Position numbers and translations under genes: made by a program. 64,000 bases of DNA, taken from contig JAGWRO010000070.1 of assembly GCA_028876495.1 (NCBI GenBank), positions 1-64,000 of the forward strand. The letters are read 5' to 3'. This DNA is from Bacteroidota bacterium. GTDB lineage: Bacteria; Bacteroidota; Bacteroidia; Chitinophagales; Chitinophagaceae. Shown here one piece after another: positions 27,191 through 36,158 of the stretch. Position 1 is the first letter of the stretch. Every line of letters begins with the position of its first letter. The notes beneath the pieces were generated by a model that saw only the letters and a program-made list of their open reading frames with translations, did not search any database and was not told the origin of the DNA.

Positions 27191-27451
27191 ATGGATAATA
27201 AAATAACTTTAAGCTTTGATGAATCAGTCATCGCAAAAGCAAAAAAATATGCAGAAAACAATAACATCAGCCTTTCCAGGCTGATAGAGTTTCTATTAAA
27301 AAAAATAACTTCTTCCAATTATGAAAATCTTGAAGATTTTCCCATTTCAGATTGGGTTATGCAGGTGGCTGAAGGACAGGCAGAATATCAAACAAAATCA
27401 AAAAGATCAAGAAAGGCCGCAAAGGATGAATTTTTTAAATCAAAAAAATGA
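27191..27451 (+). CDS. DUF6364-like antitoxin
   Basis: An 86-residue protein with a ribbon-helix-helix-like N-terminus (KITLSFDESVIAKAKKYAEN, then ISLSRLIEFLLKKI) and a charged C-terminal tail (DWVMQVAEGQ...KSKRSRKAAKDEFF) suited to wrapping a toxin. This fits the DUF6364 antitoxins of Bacteroidota. The gene overlaps the PIN gene by 4 bases (ATGA), the usual coupling of antitoxin and toxin. The antitoxin probably represses its own promoter, but no inverted repeat stands out in the short leader. Confidence 0.8.
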   Translation: MDNKITLSFDESVIAKAKKYAENNNISLSRLIEFLLKKITSSNYENLEDFPISDWVMQVAEGQAEYQTKSKRSRKAAKDEFFKSKK

Positions 27452-27879
27452 GGATTTTTCTTGACGCTAATATTTTAGTTTCCGTACTCAATAAAGAATA
27501 TCCTTTATTTACCACTACTTCCCGTATTCTCAGCCTTGCTGATAAAAACAGGTTCAGTTTATATACATCTCCGGTTTGTTTGGCTATTGCATTTTATTTT
27601 GCTGAGAAGAAATTTAGAAGTGTAAAAGCAAAAAGTAAAATTCAACTTTTATGTGAGCATATTCATATTGCTTCTGCCAACGAAAATACAGTTTTTAAAA
27701 CGCTAGAAACTCCTGCTATCAATGACTTTGAGGATGGATTAGAATATTATTCTGCTATAGAATCCAAATGTAATTGCATTATCACTGAGGATGTGGACGA
27801 TTTTCATTTTTCAAAAATTGAAGTATTGAACAGCGAAGATTTTTTTAAAAAATATTTGTTTAACAAAAAGAAGAAATAA
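27448..27879 (+). CDS. PIN domain toxin (VapC-like)
   Basis: A 143-residue PIN-domain protein. The first catalytic aspartate is in MRIFLDANILVSVLN (residue 6), and the later acidic residues are in NDFEDGLEYYSAIE (about residues 92-105) and IITEDVDDF (about 112). PIN toxins are Mg-dependent RNases that cut tRNA or rRNA. The second usual acidic position near residue 40 is not obvious here (SPVCLAIAFYFAEKKF). The start overlaps the antitoxin stop. It ends 3 bases before the stop of convergent dapD. Confidence 0.85.
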   Translation: MRIFLDANILVSVLNKEYPLFTTTSRILSLADKNRFSLYTSPVCLAIAFYFAEKKFRSVKAKSKIQLLCEHIHIASANENTVFKTLETPAINDFEDGLEYYSAIESKCNCIITEDVDDFHFSKIEVLNSEDFFKKYLFNKKKK

Positions 27880-27882
27880 TTT

Positions 27883-28722
27883 TTAAACACTTACATTAAA
27901 ATCTCTCAGCGCATCATTCAAACTTGTTTTTTTATCTGTACTTTCTTTTCTTTTTCCAATAATCAATGCGCAGCTCACATTGTATTCGCCCGCCGGAAAT
28001 TTCTTCAAATAACTTCCCGGGATAACCACACTTCTGGAAGGAATTACACCTTTTGTTTCTACCGGTTTATCTCCGCTTACATCTATTATTTTGGTAGATT
28101 GAGTAAGTACCACGTTGGCGCCTAATACCGCTTCTTTTTCAACCCTTACGCCTTCAACAACAATGCAACGGCTACCAATAAAACATCCATCCTCTATAAT
28201 AACCGGGCTTGCCTGCAAGGGTTCCAAAACGCCGCCGATTCCCACGCCACCGCTAAGATGTACATGTTTTCCGATTTGAGCACAGCTTCCAACAGTTGCC
28301 CAGGTATCCACCATGGTTCCTTCATCTACATACGCTCCTATATTCACATAACTTGGCATTAAAACTACGTTTCTGGCTAGAAAACTTCCATAGCGAGCAA
28401 CTGCATGTGGAACCGCCCGAACTCCCAAATCTTTATAATTCGTTTTCAATTTCATTTTATCGTAAAACTCAAAAGGCGGCAGCGAATAAGTTTCCATTTT
28501 CTGAATACCAAAATATAGCAGGATTGCCTGCTTTACCCATTCATTTACTTTCCATGTATCTTCAACCTCTTGATTAAAAGTAGCTGAATGCACCGGCTCG
28601 GCTACCCGCAGGTTTCCCTCATCTATTTTTTCAATCACATTTCTGATCGCATCTGTATACGTTTCATCTTTTAGCAATTCCCTGTTGTTCCAAACTTCGC
28701 CAATCATTTTTTCCAATTCCAT
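27883..28722 (-). CDS. dapD: 2,3,4,5-tetrahydropyridine-2,6-dicarboxylate N-succinyltransferase
   Basis: A 279-residue acyltransferase of the left-handed beta-helix type. It succinylates tetrahydrodipicolinate in the lysine/meso-diaminopimelate pathway, which also supplies peptidoglycan. Hexapeptide-repeat strands run through the middle (NVVLMPSYVNIGAYVDEGTM, HLSGGVGIGGVLEP, CFIGSRCIVVEGVRVEKEA). The N-terminus is helical. The ATG at 28722 gives the standard opening MELEKMIGEVWNNRELLKDE; an upstream TTG adds six residues and is unlikely. It is a single-gene unit. Confidence 0.95.
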   Translation of the reverse strand: MELEKMIGEVWNNRELLKDETYTDAIRNVIEKIDEGNLRVAEPVHSATFNQEVEDTWKVNEWVKQAILLYFGIQKMETYSLPPFEFYDKMKLKTNYKDLGVRAVPHAVARYGSFLARNVVLMPSYVNIGAYVDEGTMVDTWATVGSCAQIGKHVHLSGGVGIGGVLEPLQASPVIIEDGCFIGSRCIVVEGVRVEKEAVLGANVVLTQSTKIIDVSGDKPVETKGVIPSRSVVIPGSYLKKFPAGEYNVSCALIIGKRKESTDKKTSLNDALRDFNVSV

Positions 28723-28880
28723 AATTTCATTTTTTTGCAAATATAAATATCAACCACGAAAGGGCTGTCTAAATAAAATTCCGCTTTTTTTGTTTCTTTA
28801 CTGAAAGCTTACGGCAAAGTTGATTTACTTTTGACTGTTTTATTAATTCAGAAGAATGATCTTATGAAACCAACAGAAAA

Positions 28881-29828
28881 ATGAAGATAAGCGGATTTAC
28901 ATTTACTAAAAATGCCACCAAACTTTATTACCCGGTAAAAGCTTCGATTGAATGCTTGCTTCCATTGGTAGACGAGTTTATAGTTGCACTGGCTGAAGGT
29001 GATAAAGACGACCAGACAGAAGAAGAAATAAGAAGTATTCAATCGGATAAAATTAAAATAATCAGAACGGTTTGGGATTTGGAAAAATATCCTAACGGGC
29101 AAGAGTACGCGCACCAGACCGACATTGCAAAAGAAGCCTGCACAGGCGATTGGCTTTTTTACATCCAAAGCGATGAAGTAATTCATGAAAAATATTTGCC
29201 GCTGATAAAAGAAAACTGTGAAAAATATTTAACCGATAAAGAAGTGGAAGGTTTTCTGTTCAAATACAAACATTTTTGGGGAGATTACGATCATTTTATT
29301 CTTTCGCATGCATGGTATCCGAGAGAGATCAGGATCATCAGGAACGATCCTGAAATTCATTCGTGGCGGGATGCACAATCATTCAGGAGAATACCCCAAT
29401 TTAACGGACGGGATTATTACCAAAAAGAAAATACTTTTAAATTAAATGTGGTAGAAATTGATGCCTATATTTTCCATTATGGTTTTGTAAGGCCTCCCTA
29501 CCTTATGCAAAAGAAAAGGAAAAATCATAACACAAATTATGCAGGTGAATCTTCTACCGAACAGTTATTTAAAAATGAAGCAGAATTATTCGATTATGGC
29601 GATCTCAGTAAAATTAAATTGTACAGGGAAACCTATCCTGCAGTGATGAAAACCTTTATTGAAAAATTTGATTGGAAAGAGCAGCTTCGTTATAAACCCG
29701 GAAAAGAAAAATTGAAACAACAAAAGCATGAAAAATTGAAATATCGTTTTCTCACTTTTATAGAACAAACCTTTTTTAAAGGAAGATTATTATTTGGTTT
29801 TAAAAATTATAAACTGCTCAAAAAATAA
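28881..29828 (+). CDS. glycosyltransferase, GT2-like
   Basis: A 315-residue cytosolic transferase that resembles the WaaE/KdtX-like branch of GT2. It begins MKISGFTFTKNATKLYYP, and the acidic metal-binding region is around WLFYIQSDEVIHEKYLP (SDE in place of DxD). The C-terminal third is basic. It opens a plus-strand cluster with a second GT2 and a GT9 enzyme, which together look like a module for a lipopolysaccharide core or other surface glycan. TACTTTTG at 28826-28833 is a plausible -7 box. Donor and acceptor sugars cannot be deduced. Confidence 0.83.
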   Translation: MKISGFTFTKNATKLYYPVKASIECLLPLVDEFIVALAEGDKDDQTEEEIRSIQSDKIKIIRTVWDLEKYPNGQEYAHQTDIAKEACTGDWLFYIQSDEVIHEKYLPLIKENCEKYLTDKEVEGFLFKYKHFWGDYDHFILSHAWYPREIRIIRNDPEIHSWRDAQSFRRIPQFNGRDYYQKENTFKLNVVEIDAYIFHYGFVRPPYLMQKKRKNHNTNYAGESSTEQLFKNEAELFDYGDLSKIKLYRETYPAVMKTFIEKFDWKEQLRYKPGKEKLKQQKHEKLKYRFLTFIEQTFFKGRLLFGFKNYKLLKK

Positions 29829-29875
29829 CTGTTGCACAAAACATTTATTTGAATTGATTAATAAATATTGAGTTG

Positions 29876-30772
29876 ATGATTGATCACGTAAAATTTACTT
29901 CGGAAAAAAGGGAAGTAAAAAAAGCACTCTTTAGTATTTTAATTCCAAGTTGGAATAACCTGGAATACCTGAAGTTGTGCATCAAAAGCATAGAACAGAA
30001 CTCATCTTTTGCTCATGAAATAATTGTTCACATCAATGAAGGGTCGGACGGAACACTTGCGTGGATTCAGTTACAGGAAAATATATCGTATACTCATACT
30101 TCAGAAAACGTAGGCGTATGTTATGCGCTTAATTACTGTAGCTCTTTAGCAAGTACCGAATACATTTTGTACATGAATGACGACATGTATGCCTGCCCGT
30201 TATGGGATAAATATCTTTATGAAGAAATTCAAATGATTGGGCACCATTATTTTTTTCTCTCTTCAACTGCTCTTGAACCAAAAGCGCAAAGCAAATGTTC
30301 AATTGAAAAAAATTACGGACTTACTGTCAATGAATTTAAAGAAGAAAAGTTATTGGCAGAATTTGAAAAATGGCCGATGGAAGATTGGCACGGCGCTACA
30401 TGGCCGCCCAACATTGTCCACAAGAGTATTTGGGAATTAGCCGGAAAATACAGCATCGAATTTTCACCCGGCATGTATTCTGATCCTGACTTTTCAATGA
30501 AACTTTGGCAAATGGGCATTCGTATATTCAAGGGCGTTGCTAAAAGCAGGGTGTATCATTTCGGGTCCATCTCAGTAAAAAAAGTAAAGAAAAATAAAGG
30601 CTATTACCAGTTCATCTCAAAATGGGGAATGACACAGGGAACATTTTCAAAATATTATATAAAAAGAGGACAACCTTATCACGGTGCATTGGAAAACCCA
30701 CGCATCCCGTTATCGGTAAAATTAAAGTCATGGTTTAAACAGTTCCTGACCATATTTATTAATAAACAATAA
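29876..30772 (+). CDS. glycosyltransferase family 2
   Basis: A 298-residue GT-A fold enzyme. The N-terminal FSILIPSWNNLEYLKLCIKS strand-loop and the metal-binding motif LYMNDDMYACP are clear, and DWHGATWPPNIVHKS is a likely acceptor-site region. I chose the ATG at 29876 over the TTG one codon earlier. It lies 47 bases after the first GT2 gene and 17 bases before the GT9 gene, so the three are probably one operon. It likely adds one sugar during synthesis of a surface glycan. Confidence 0.86.
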   Translation: MIDHVKFTSEKREVKKALFSILIPSWNNLEYLKLCIKSIEQNSSFAHEIIVHINEGSDGTLAWIQLQENISYTHTSENVGVCYALNYCSSLASTEYILYMNDDMYACPLWDKYLYEEIQMIGHHYFFLSSTALEPKAQSKCSIEKNYGLTVNEFKEEKLLAEFEKWPMEDWHGATWPPNIVHKSIWELAGKYSIEFSPGMYSDPDFSMKLWQMGIRIFKGVAKSRVYHFGSISVKKVKKNKGYYQFISKWGMTQGTFSKYYIKRGQPYHGALENPRIPLSVKLKSWFKQFLTIFINKQ

Positions 30773-30789
30773 GATTCGCAGCAAATAAA

Positions 30790-31779
30790 ATGCAAAAGAT
30801 TCTAGTAATACAAACAGCTTTTACGGGGGATGTGGTTTTGGCAACCGCGCTGGTTGAAAAGTTACATCAGTTTTATCATGATGCAGCGATTGATTTCCTG
30901 GTAAGAAAAGGAAATGAAGGCTTGCTGAAAGGACATCCGTTTTTAAAAGAGGTTTTAATCTGGAACAAGAAAGAAAATAAATTCAGCAAACTGTTTGATC
31001 TTTTAAAAATAATCAGAAGAAAAAAGTATGACAAAGTGATCAACCTGCAAAGATTTGCTTCTACAGGCTTCCTGACCGGCTTTTCGCAGGCAAAAGAAAG
31101 AATTGGTTTCGATAAAAATCCTCTTTCGTTTCTTTTTACAAAAAAAATTCCTCATCAATTTAAGGAAGGTATTCACGAAGTAGAAAGAAACAATAAACTC
31201 ATTGAATCTTTTACCGACGGCACTTTTAATAAACCGAAATTATATCCAACACAAAAAGATATAGAGGAAATAGCACAGTATATGCATGGGCCATATGTTT
31301 GCATGATGCCTGCAAGTGTTTGGTTCACCAAGCAATATCCTGAAGAAAAATGGGTTGAACTGATCGACCATTTTCCGGGTGAATACGATATTTATTTATT
31401 GGGAGGATATGATGATGCTATTTTATGCGAAAGAATAAAAGAAAAAACCAGTAGTAAAAAAGTAAAAGTGCTTGCCGGGAAATTAAACTTCCTGTCATCA
31501 GCTGCTTTAATGAAAGGCGCCAAAATGAATTACACTAATGATTCAGCACCGCTTCATTTTGCCAGCGCTACTGATGCTCCGGTTACAGCCATATTTTGCT
31601 CAACAGTTCCTGAGTTTGGGTTTTATCCCCTTTCTGAAAAATCGATCATTGTACAAACCGATCTTCAACTTTCCTGCAAACCCTGTACTTTGCATGGAAA
31701 GAAAGCCTGCCCGCTTGGTCATTTTAAATGTGGCGTAACGATCGAAACACAAAAATTATTAGAATCACTTAATACATGA
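30790..31779 (+). CDS. glycosyltransferase family 9 (heptosyltransferase-like)
   Basis: A 329-residue GT-B fold enzyme of the ADP-heptose:LPS heptosyltransferase family. It begins QKILVIQTAFTGDVVLATALVEKL. The C-terminal half has MMPASVWFTKQYPEEKWVEL and the nucleotide-sugar site YTNDSAPLHFASATDAPVTAIF. The rfaE2 gene at 16991 can supply ADP-heptose, which agrees with a heptosyltransferase role. It is third in the glycosyltransferase cluster, and tsaC follows after 4 bases. Confidence 0.9.
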   Translation: MQKILVIQTAFTGDVVLATALVEKLHQFYHDAAIDFLVRKGNEGLLKGHPFLKEVLIWNKKENKFSKLFDLLKIIRRKKYDKVINLQRFASTGFLTGFSQAKERIGFDKNPLSFLFTKKIPHQFKEGIHEVERNNKLIESFTDGTFNKPKLYPTQKDIEEIAQYMHGPYVCMMPASVWFTKQYPEEKWVELIDHFPGEYDIYLLGGYDDAILCERIKEKTSSKKVKVLAGKLNFLSSAALMKGAKMNYTNDSAPLHFASATDAPVTAIFCSTVPEFGFYPLSEKSIIVQTDLQLSCKPCTLHGKKACPLGHFKCGVTIETQKLLESLNT

Positions 31780-31783
31780 ACCG

Positions 31784-32353
31784 ATGAGTAGTTTTCAAAA
31801 CGATATTATCAATTCACTGAGGGCTTTAAATGATGGAGGCATTATCCTCTATCCTACTGATACAATTTGGGGAATTGGCTGCGATGCTACAAACGCAGAT
31901 GCAGTAAAAAAGATTTTTACTTTAAAAAATCGGGAAGAAAAAAAATCAATGATCATCCTCGTTGAAGATGATAATATGATCCGGCAATATGTTTCTGATT
32001 CTTCCCAAAAAATGCTTTCTTATATTTCATCAGCCCAAAAACCAACAACCGCCATTTTAAAAAGGGCGGTTCACTTACCAGCGCAACTGGTTAATGAAGA
32101 CGGAAGTATTGCAATAAGAATTCCGAAAGATGAATTTTGCCTTCAACTTATCAAACAATTACAAAAACCATTGGTCTCCACTTCAGCAAATATTTCAGGC
32201 GAAAAATTCCCTCAAAACTTCGATGAAGTTTCTGCTGAAATAAAAAACGGCGTTGATTATATAGTTCAACACCGTCAAAACGATTATTCTAAAAATGCGC
32301 CTTCATCAATCATCAAATTGGATGACAACAATGAAATTGTGGTTATACGATAA
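31784..32353 (+). CDS. tsaC: L-threonylcarbamoyladenylate synthase (YrdC/Sua5 family)
   Basis: A 189-residue YrdC-domain protein. It makes threonylcarbamoyl-AMP for the t6A37 modification of tRNAs that read ANN codons. The family opening GGIILYPTDTIWGIGCDATN, the KxR-type basic patch IFTLKNREEKKSMIIL and LVSTSANISGEKFP are all present. It is the short form without the Sua5 C-terminal domain. It sits 4 bases after the GT9 gene and ends 1 base from the stop of a convergent outer-membrane protein gene. Confidence 0.93.
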   Translation: MSSFQNDIINSLRALNDGGIILYPTDTIWGIGCDATNADAVKKIFTLKNREEKKSMIILVEDDNMIRQYVSDSSQKMLSYISSAQKPTTAILKRAVHLPAQLVNEDGSIAIRIPKDEFCLQLIKQLQKPLVSTSANISGEKFPQNFDEVSAEIKNGVDYIVQHRQNDYSKNAPSSIIKLDDNNEIVVIR

Positions 32354-32354
32354 A

Positions 32355-32933
32355 TTATAAAGCAAGTCCTACACCAAGCTGAATCATACTAACTTTCCAT
32401 GTGTCATTATTAGATAGATTGTTTACATCAGTAGTTCCACCTATATACCTGCCATACACCCTGAACTTCAACAATTTTAACTGAAGGCCTGCTGCCACCG
32501 AAAAATCTCCGGATTTGAAAGCGTCCTTCCCGTTCTGCGTAAGGCTCTTGTTTTGATCCATCAATATTCCAAACTGGGGCCCGAATTGTAAAGCGAGTAT
32601 ATTACTGATATTGTAGTTTATTAATATCGGAATACTTAAATAATGTAATTGGATTTTACTCACATTATTAAAGCCTGTTATTTGGCTAAAACTGGTAGCC
32701 GTATCAGTATTTACCTGGTTAAATAAAACTTCTGGCTGTATTGCCCATTTTTTGCCGCCAATGGTAAGAAAAGCTCCTGCATGATATCCTAAATTGTATT
32801 CATCTTTAAAGGAGTGTCCGCTAATCTTTCCCATGTTGGCTCCGGCCTTTATACCAAAAGTTAAGCCTTGTGAAAATAGCGAGGAAGAAACAAAAAAACA
32901 CAGGATTGCTATTGGAATTATTTTCGTTTTCAT
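32355..32933 (-). CDS. outer membrane beta-barrel protein (PorT/OmpW-like)
   Basis: A 192-residue exported protein with a signal peptide (about 1-21, ending SSLFSQ) and a small beta-barrel of about eight strands. It begins GLTFGIKAGANMGKISG and ends with the alternating pattern VSMIQLGVGLAL with a terminal hydrophobic residue, as usual for outer-membrane barrels of Bacteroidota (outer membrane protein beta-barrel domain 2). The specific role is unknown. It is a single gene, convergent with tsaC. Confidence 0.83.
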   Translation of the reverse strand: MKTKIIPIAILCFFVSSSLFSQGLTFGIKAGANMGKISGHSFKDEYNLGYHAGAFLTIGGKKWAIQPEVLFNQVNTDTATSFSQITGFNNVSKIQLHYLSIPILINYNISNILALQFGPQFGILMDQNKSLTQNGKDAFKSGDFSVAAGLQLKLLKFRVYGRYIGGTTDVNNLSNNDTWKVSMIQLGVGLAL

Positions 32934-33099
32934 GATTATTAGTTTAATTAAAATTTTTCATCAAAAGATTTCCAACCTACTATAACAAAAAGTCGTGCCA
33001 ATTATTTAAGTTGAAACTAATCAGTTTTTAGTTTATAACATTATCCCGGGCAAAAGCAAGCTTTAGCCCGCTTTTACGCTTCGTTACTCTTATTTAGTA

Positions 33100-33107
33100 T
33101 ACCTTTG
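33100..33107 (+). promoter_or_regulatory. -7 box of the DEAD-box helicase gene
   Basis: TACCTTTG fits TAnnTTTG and is followed by GCAA, 18 bases before the ATG. No -33 TTTG at the right distance was recognised. Confidence 0.5.
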
Positions 33108-33124
33108 CAAATTAAAAAAAGTTA

Positions 33125-34837
33125 ATGAATGAATTTGAAGGCTTAGGCCTAAATGAGAACCTGGTAAAAGCGGTTCAGGATCTTGGATTTACCTCTCCTA
33201 CACCTATACAACAAAAAGCAATTCCTATCCTCCTATCAGGCACTACAGATTTTGTAGGCCTGGCTCAAACAGGAACCGGAAAAACAGCAGCGTTTGGTTT
33301 ACCATTATTACAATTAATTGATGAAGATAAAAGATATCCGCAGGCATTGATCGTTTGCCCTACACGCGAGCTATGTTTGCAAATTTGTAATGATCTTCAG
33401 GAATATAAAAAGTATTCAAAGAATATAAGTGCTGAACCGGTATATGGCGGCGCCTCCATCGTTATGCAGATTCGCGCTCTGAAAAAAGGTGTTCACATTG
33501 TGGTGGCTACTCCCGGAAGGCTGATTGACATGATTGAAAGAAAAGCGATCGACCTGGTAAAAGTAAAATATGTGGTGCTGGATGAAGCCGACGAAATGTT
33601 GAATATGGGTTTTAGGGAAGACATTGATTTTGTATTAAAAAATACGGTGAACAGGGAAAGCACCTGGCTTTTCAGCGCTACAATGCCTTCAGAAGTAAGA
33701 GCGATCTCGAAAAACTTTATGAAAGACCCGCAGGAAATAACAGTGGGTAAAAAAAATACAGCCAATGTAAATATTGATCACCAGTATTTTATTACACAGG
33801 CACATTCTCGTTTTGAAACCTTGAAAAGACTGGTTGATTTTAACCCGGGCATGTACGGCATCATTTTTACAAGAACTAAAATTGATGCTCAAAACATTGC
33901 TGAAAAATTATCAAAAGAAGGGTATAACGTTGAAGCATTACACGGTGACCTTACGCAACAACAGCGTGATAGAGTTATGCAACGATTTCGCAACCAGGAT
34001 ATCCAGATTTTAATTGCTACCGATGTTGCGGCAAGAGGTATTGATATTGACGGAATTACGCACGTTATTAATTTTGAACTTCCTGATGACATTGAAGTTT
34101 ATACGCATAGAAGCGGCCGTACTGCACGTGCAGGAAAAAGCGGTATTTGTATTTCAATTTGCCATAGCCGTGAATCTTATAAAATACGCCAGCTTGAAAA
34201 AATGGTGAACGCACAGTTTCATAAACTGGATATTCCAAGTGGAAAGGATGTGTGCCGCAAACAGTTTTTTTATTTTATCGACAAACTGAAAAACACCGAT
34301 ATTTCTAATGGTGCCTATGAAGCATACATGTCTGATCTGGAAGAAAAATTTGCAGATATGAGTAAAGAAGAAGTGTTGAAAAGAGTTGCGGCACTTGAGT
34401 TTAATCATTTTCTGAAATATTATGAAAATGCTGAAGACCTGAATGTAAGATCTGATTTTAAAGAAAGGAGAACTGAAAACAATCGTCGCGACAACAGAAG
34501 CGAAAGAATAGAACGACCAAGCTATCAAAGGGATGGTGGATTCACTAAATTATTTATCAACCTCGGAACCAAAGATGGTTTTTATAAAGCCAGCTTTCTG
34601 CAGTATATTCTTGATGAAAGCAATCTTAAAAAAGATGTTTTAGGACGCATAGATCTTCGCGAAATGAATGCATGGGTTGAAGTTGACAAATCCGCTGCCG
34701 GAAAAATGATTAAAAGCCTTGATGGCAAAAGCTATAACGGCCGCCAGGTAAGAATGAATGAAGCGGACGGCGGTAGCGGAAACAGGAAGCCTGCACATGA
34801 TGGAAGAAAACGGATTCCGGTGAGAGAAAGAAGATAA
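33125..34837 (+). CDS. DEAD-box RNA helicase with DbpA-type RNA-binding domain
   Basis: A 570-residue ATP-dependent RNA helicase. In order: Q motif (PTPIQQKAIP), Walker A (AQTGTGKTAAFG), Ia (PTRELCLQ), GG, TPGRL, DEAD, SAT, and in the second RecA domain ATDVAARGIDI and HRSGRTARAGKSG. After about residue 380 comes a helical dimerisation-like region, then a basic linker (RRTENNRRDNRSERIERP) and a C-terminal DbpA-like RRM (FTKLFINLGTKDGFYKASFL...). This matches the DeaD/CsdA group that helps ribosome assembly and mRNA decay, often in the cold. It is a single-gene unit. Confidence 0.93.
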   Translation: MNEFEGLGLNENLVKAVQDLGFTSPTPIQQKAIPILLSGTTDFVGLAQTGTGKTAAFGLPLLQLIDEDKRYPQALIVCPTRELCLQICNDLQEYKKYSKNISAEPVYGGASIVMQIRALKKGVHIVVATPGRLIDMIERKAIDLVKVKYVVLDEADEMLNMGFREDIDFVLKNTVNRESTWLFSATMPSEVRAISKNFMKDPQEITVGKKNTANVNIDHQYFITQAHSRFETLKRLVDFNPGMYGIIFTRTKIDAQNIAEKLSKEGYNVEALHGDLTQQQRDRVMQRFRNQDIQILIATDVAARGIDIDGITHVINFELPDDIEVYTHRSGRTARAGKSGICISICHSRESYKIRQLEKMVNAQFHKLDIPSGKDVCRKQFFYFIDKLKNTDISNGAYEAYMSDLEEKFADMSKEEVLKRVAALEFNHFLKYYENAEDLNVRSDFKERRTENNRRDNRSERIERPSYQRDGGFTKLFINLGTKDGFYKASFLQYILDESNLKKDVLGRIDLREMNAWVEVDKSAAGKMIKSLDGKSYNGRQVRMNEADGGSGNRKPAHDGRKRIPVRERR

Positions 34838-34888
34838 AGCGAAATGCAAAATAAAAATCAGCTTAATTAGTTGATTGACTGTAACTGC

Positions 34889-35992
34889 TTATATCTTTTT
34901 ATATTTTTTATAGTATGCGATCAACATGCCAACAACAGCATTGTAAGAGTGCAACCCTTTAGGCTGGTTATTCATTTTTAAATAATTGCCGTACATCCAG
35001 GTAATAAAGGGTTCAAAGACACTCTCATGGTCGAGATCAAATTTTCGCAATTCGAGTAAGTCTTCTTTCACCGGAAGTATCAGTTCCTTTAATGCCTTTT
35101 TTGAAGAAACAGAATCAAAATAATACACTTCGCTATTAGTGTAAAGAAATAGATCTAAATAAGCAGAATAATGAAACAAAGTATCAGGCGAATTAACGGC
35201 TGCTAAATATCCTACAAAGTTGGCTTCGTTTTCTTTTGCATAGCCAAGCTGGTGGCCTATTTCATGAGTAGTAATATAGGGCTGTAGCATTTTAGGAACG
35301 GTTGTATTGATTTGAGCTTCACCGGTAAAAGGATTGTAATAACCGGTAAAGTCCAGGTAATCACCCAGAGTTCCATAAAGGGAAGATTTGACTGAAACAT
35401 GATTGTATTTAAGAAATGGAAATTTTTTGTGCGCTTCCGCATAACTTCTTTTTGCCATTTGTATCAGATCATTAGTAGAAGGATATTTTTCTCCATTTCT
35501 AATCACTACCGTTTTTGTAGCATTAACTTTTTGAAGTAAAAGATCCTGTAGCGTTAATAAATCAGTCGTATCATATTGCTGTGGCAGTATCTGCAATTGC
35601 CAGGCAATTCCTTTGCGGTCATAATTGATTCCCCAAAAAAGATAAAATACAATGTAAATGAAAGCAAAAAGTAATACAAGCTTCCGCAACTTTCCAAGGG
35701 CTGATCTTTTTGTAATTTTTCGCCTCAACAACAATATTATATTCCTAACTATTTTCCAGGCAATCCAGCAGCCGGCAACAAAATACAGGATATCACCAAA
35801 GCTGAAAGGAATCCAACCAAAAAAAATTCGTAGTATTTTAGAAAAAGAGATGTAAAAGCCGGTAGAATAATAACGCTCTACCCAAAGTTGGTTAGTTGTA
35901 ATTATTTTGATTAGAATTATTAACAGAAGCGCTACAATCCAAATGATCTTATTCTCTTTTACCTGTTTACCACTATTCAGTTTATAGCTCAT
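34889..35992 (-). CDS. DUF3810 membrane protein with HExxH motif
   Basis: A 367-residue protein. It has three N-terminal membrane segments (about 15-35, 55-80 and 103-122) and a large extracytoplasmic part. That part carries a zinc-metallopeptidase signature, TTHEIGHQLGYAKENEANFVGYLA (HExxH plus a downstream NEANF glutamate), preceded by a YYNPFTGEAQINTTVP strand. This is the DUF3810 family of Bacteroidota. Protease activity is suggested by the motif but I know of no proven substrate. It converges on the helicase gene; the gap holds a copy of the recurring motif. Confidence 0.85.
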   Translation of the reverse strand: MSYKLNSGKQVKENKIIWIVALLLIILIKIITTNQLWVERYYSTGFYISFSKILRIFFGWIPFSFGDILYFVAGCWIAWKIVRNIILLLRRKITKRSALGKLRKLVLLFAFIYIVFYLFWGINYDRKGIAWQLQILPQQYDTTDLLTLQDLLLQKVNATKTVVIRNGEKYPSTNDLIQMAKRSYAEAHKKFPFLKYNHVSVKSSLYGTLGDYLDFTGYYNPFTGEAQINTTVPKMLQPYITTHEIGHQLGYAKENEANFVGYLAAVNSPDTLFHYSAYLDLFLYTNSEVYYFDSVSSKKALKELILPVKEDLLELRKFDLDHESVFEPFITWMYGNYLKMNNQPKGLHSYNAVVGMLIAYYKKYKKI

Positions 35993-36104
35993 TGTCGAAA
36001 ATATGATTCAAAAAAATTGAAGTTAATATTTAAAACCTTGTTATAAAATTTTCTGATTTAAGAAAAGGGACGATTAACAAAAAATTTAAAAACTCCACCA
36101 TACT

Positions 36105-36138
36105 TTGTCACAAAAACTAATTAAATTCCTTACTTTTG
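36105..36138 (+). promoter_or_regulatory. promoter of the DUF177-rpmF operon
   Basis: TTTG at 36105-36108, a 22-base spacer and TACTTTTG at 36131-36138 followed by GCAG. The box lies 21 bases before the ATG at 36159, so the leader is very short. Confidence 0.65.
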
Positions 36139-36158
36139 CAGCCCTTTAATTTTAAGTT

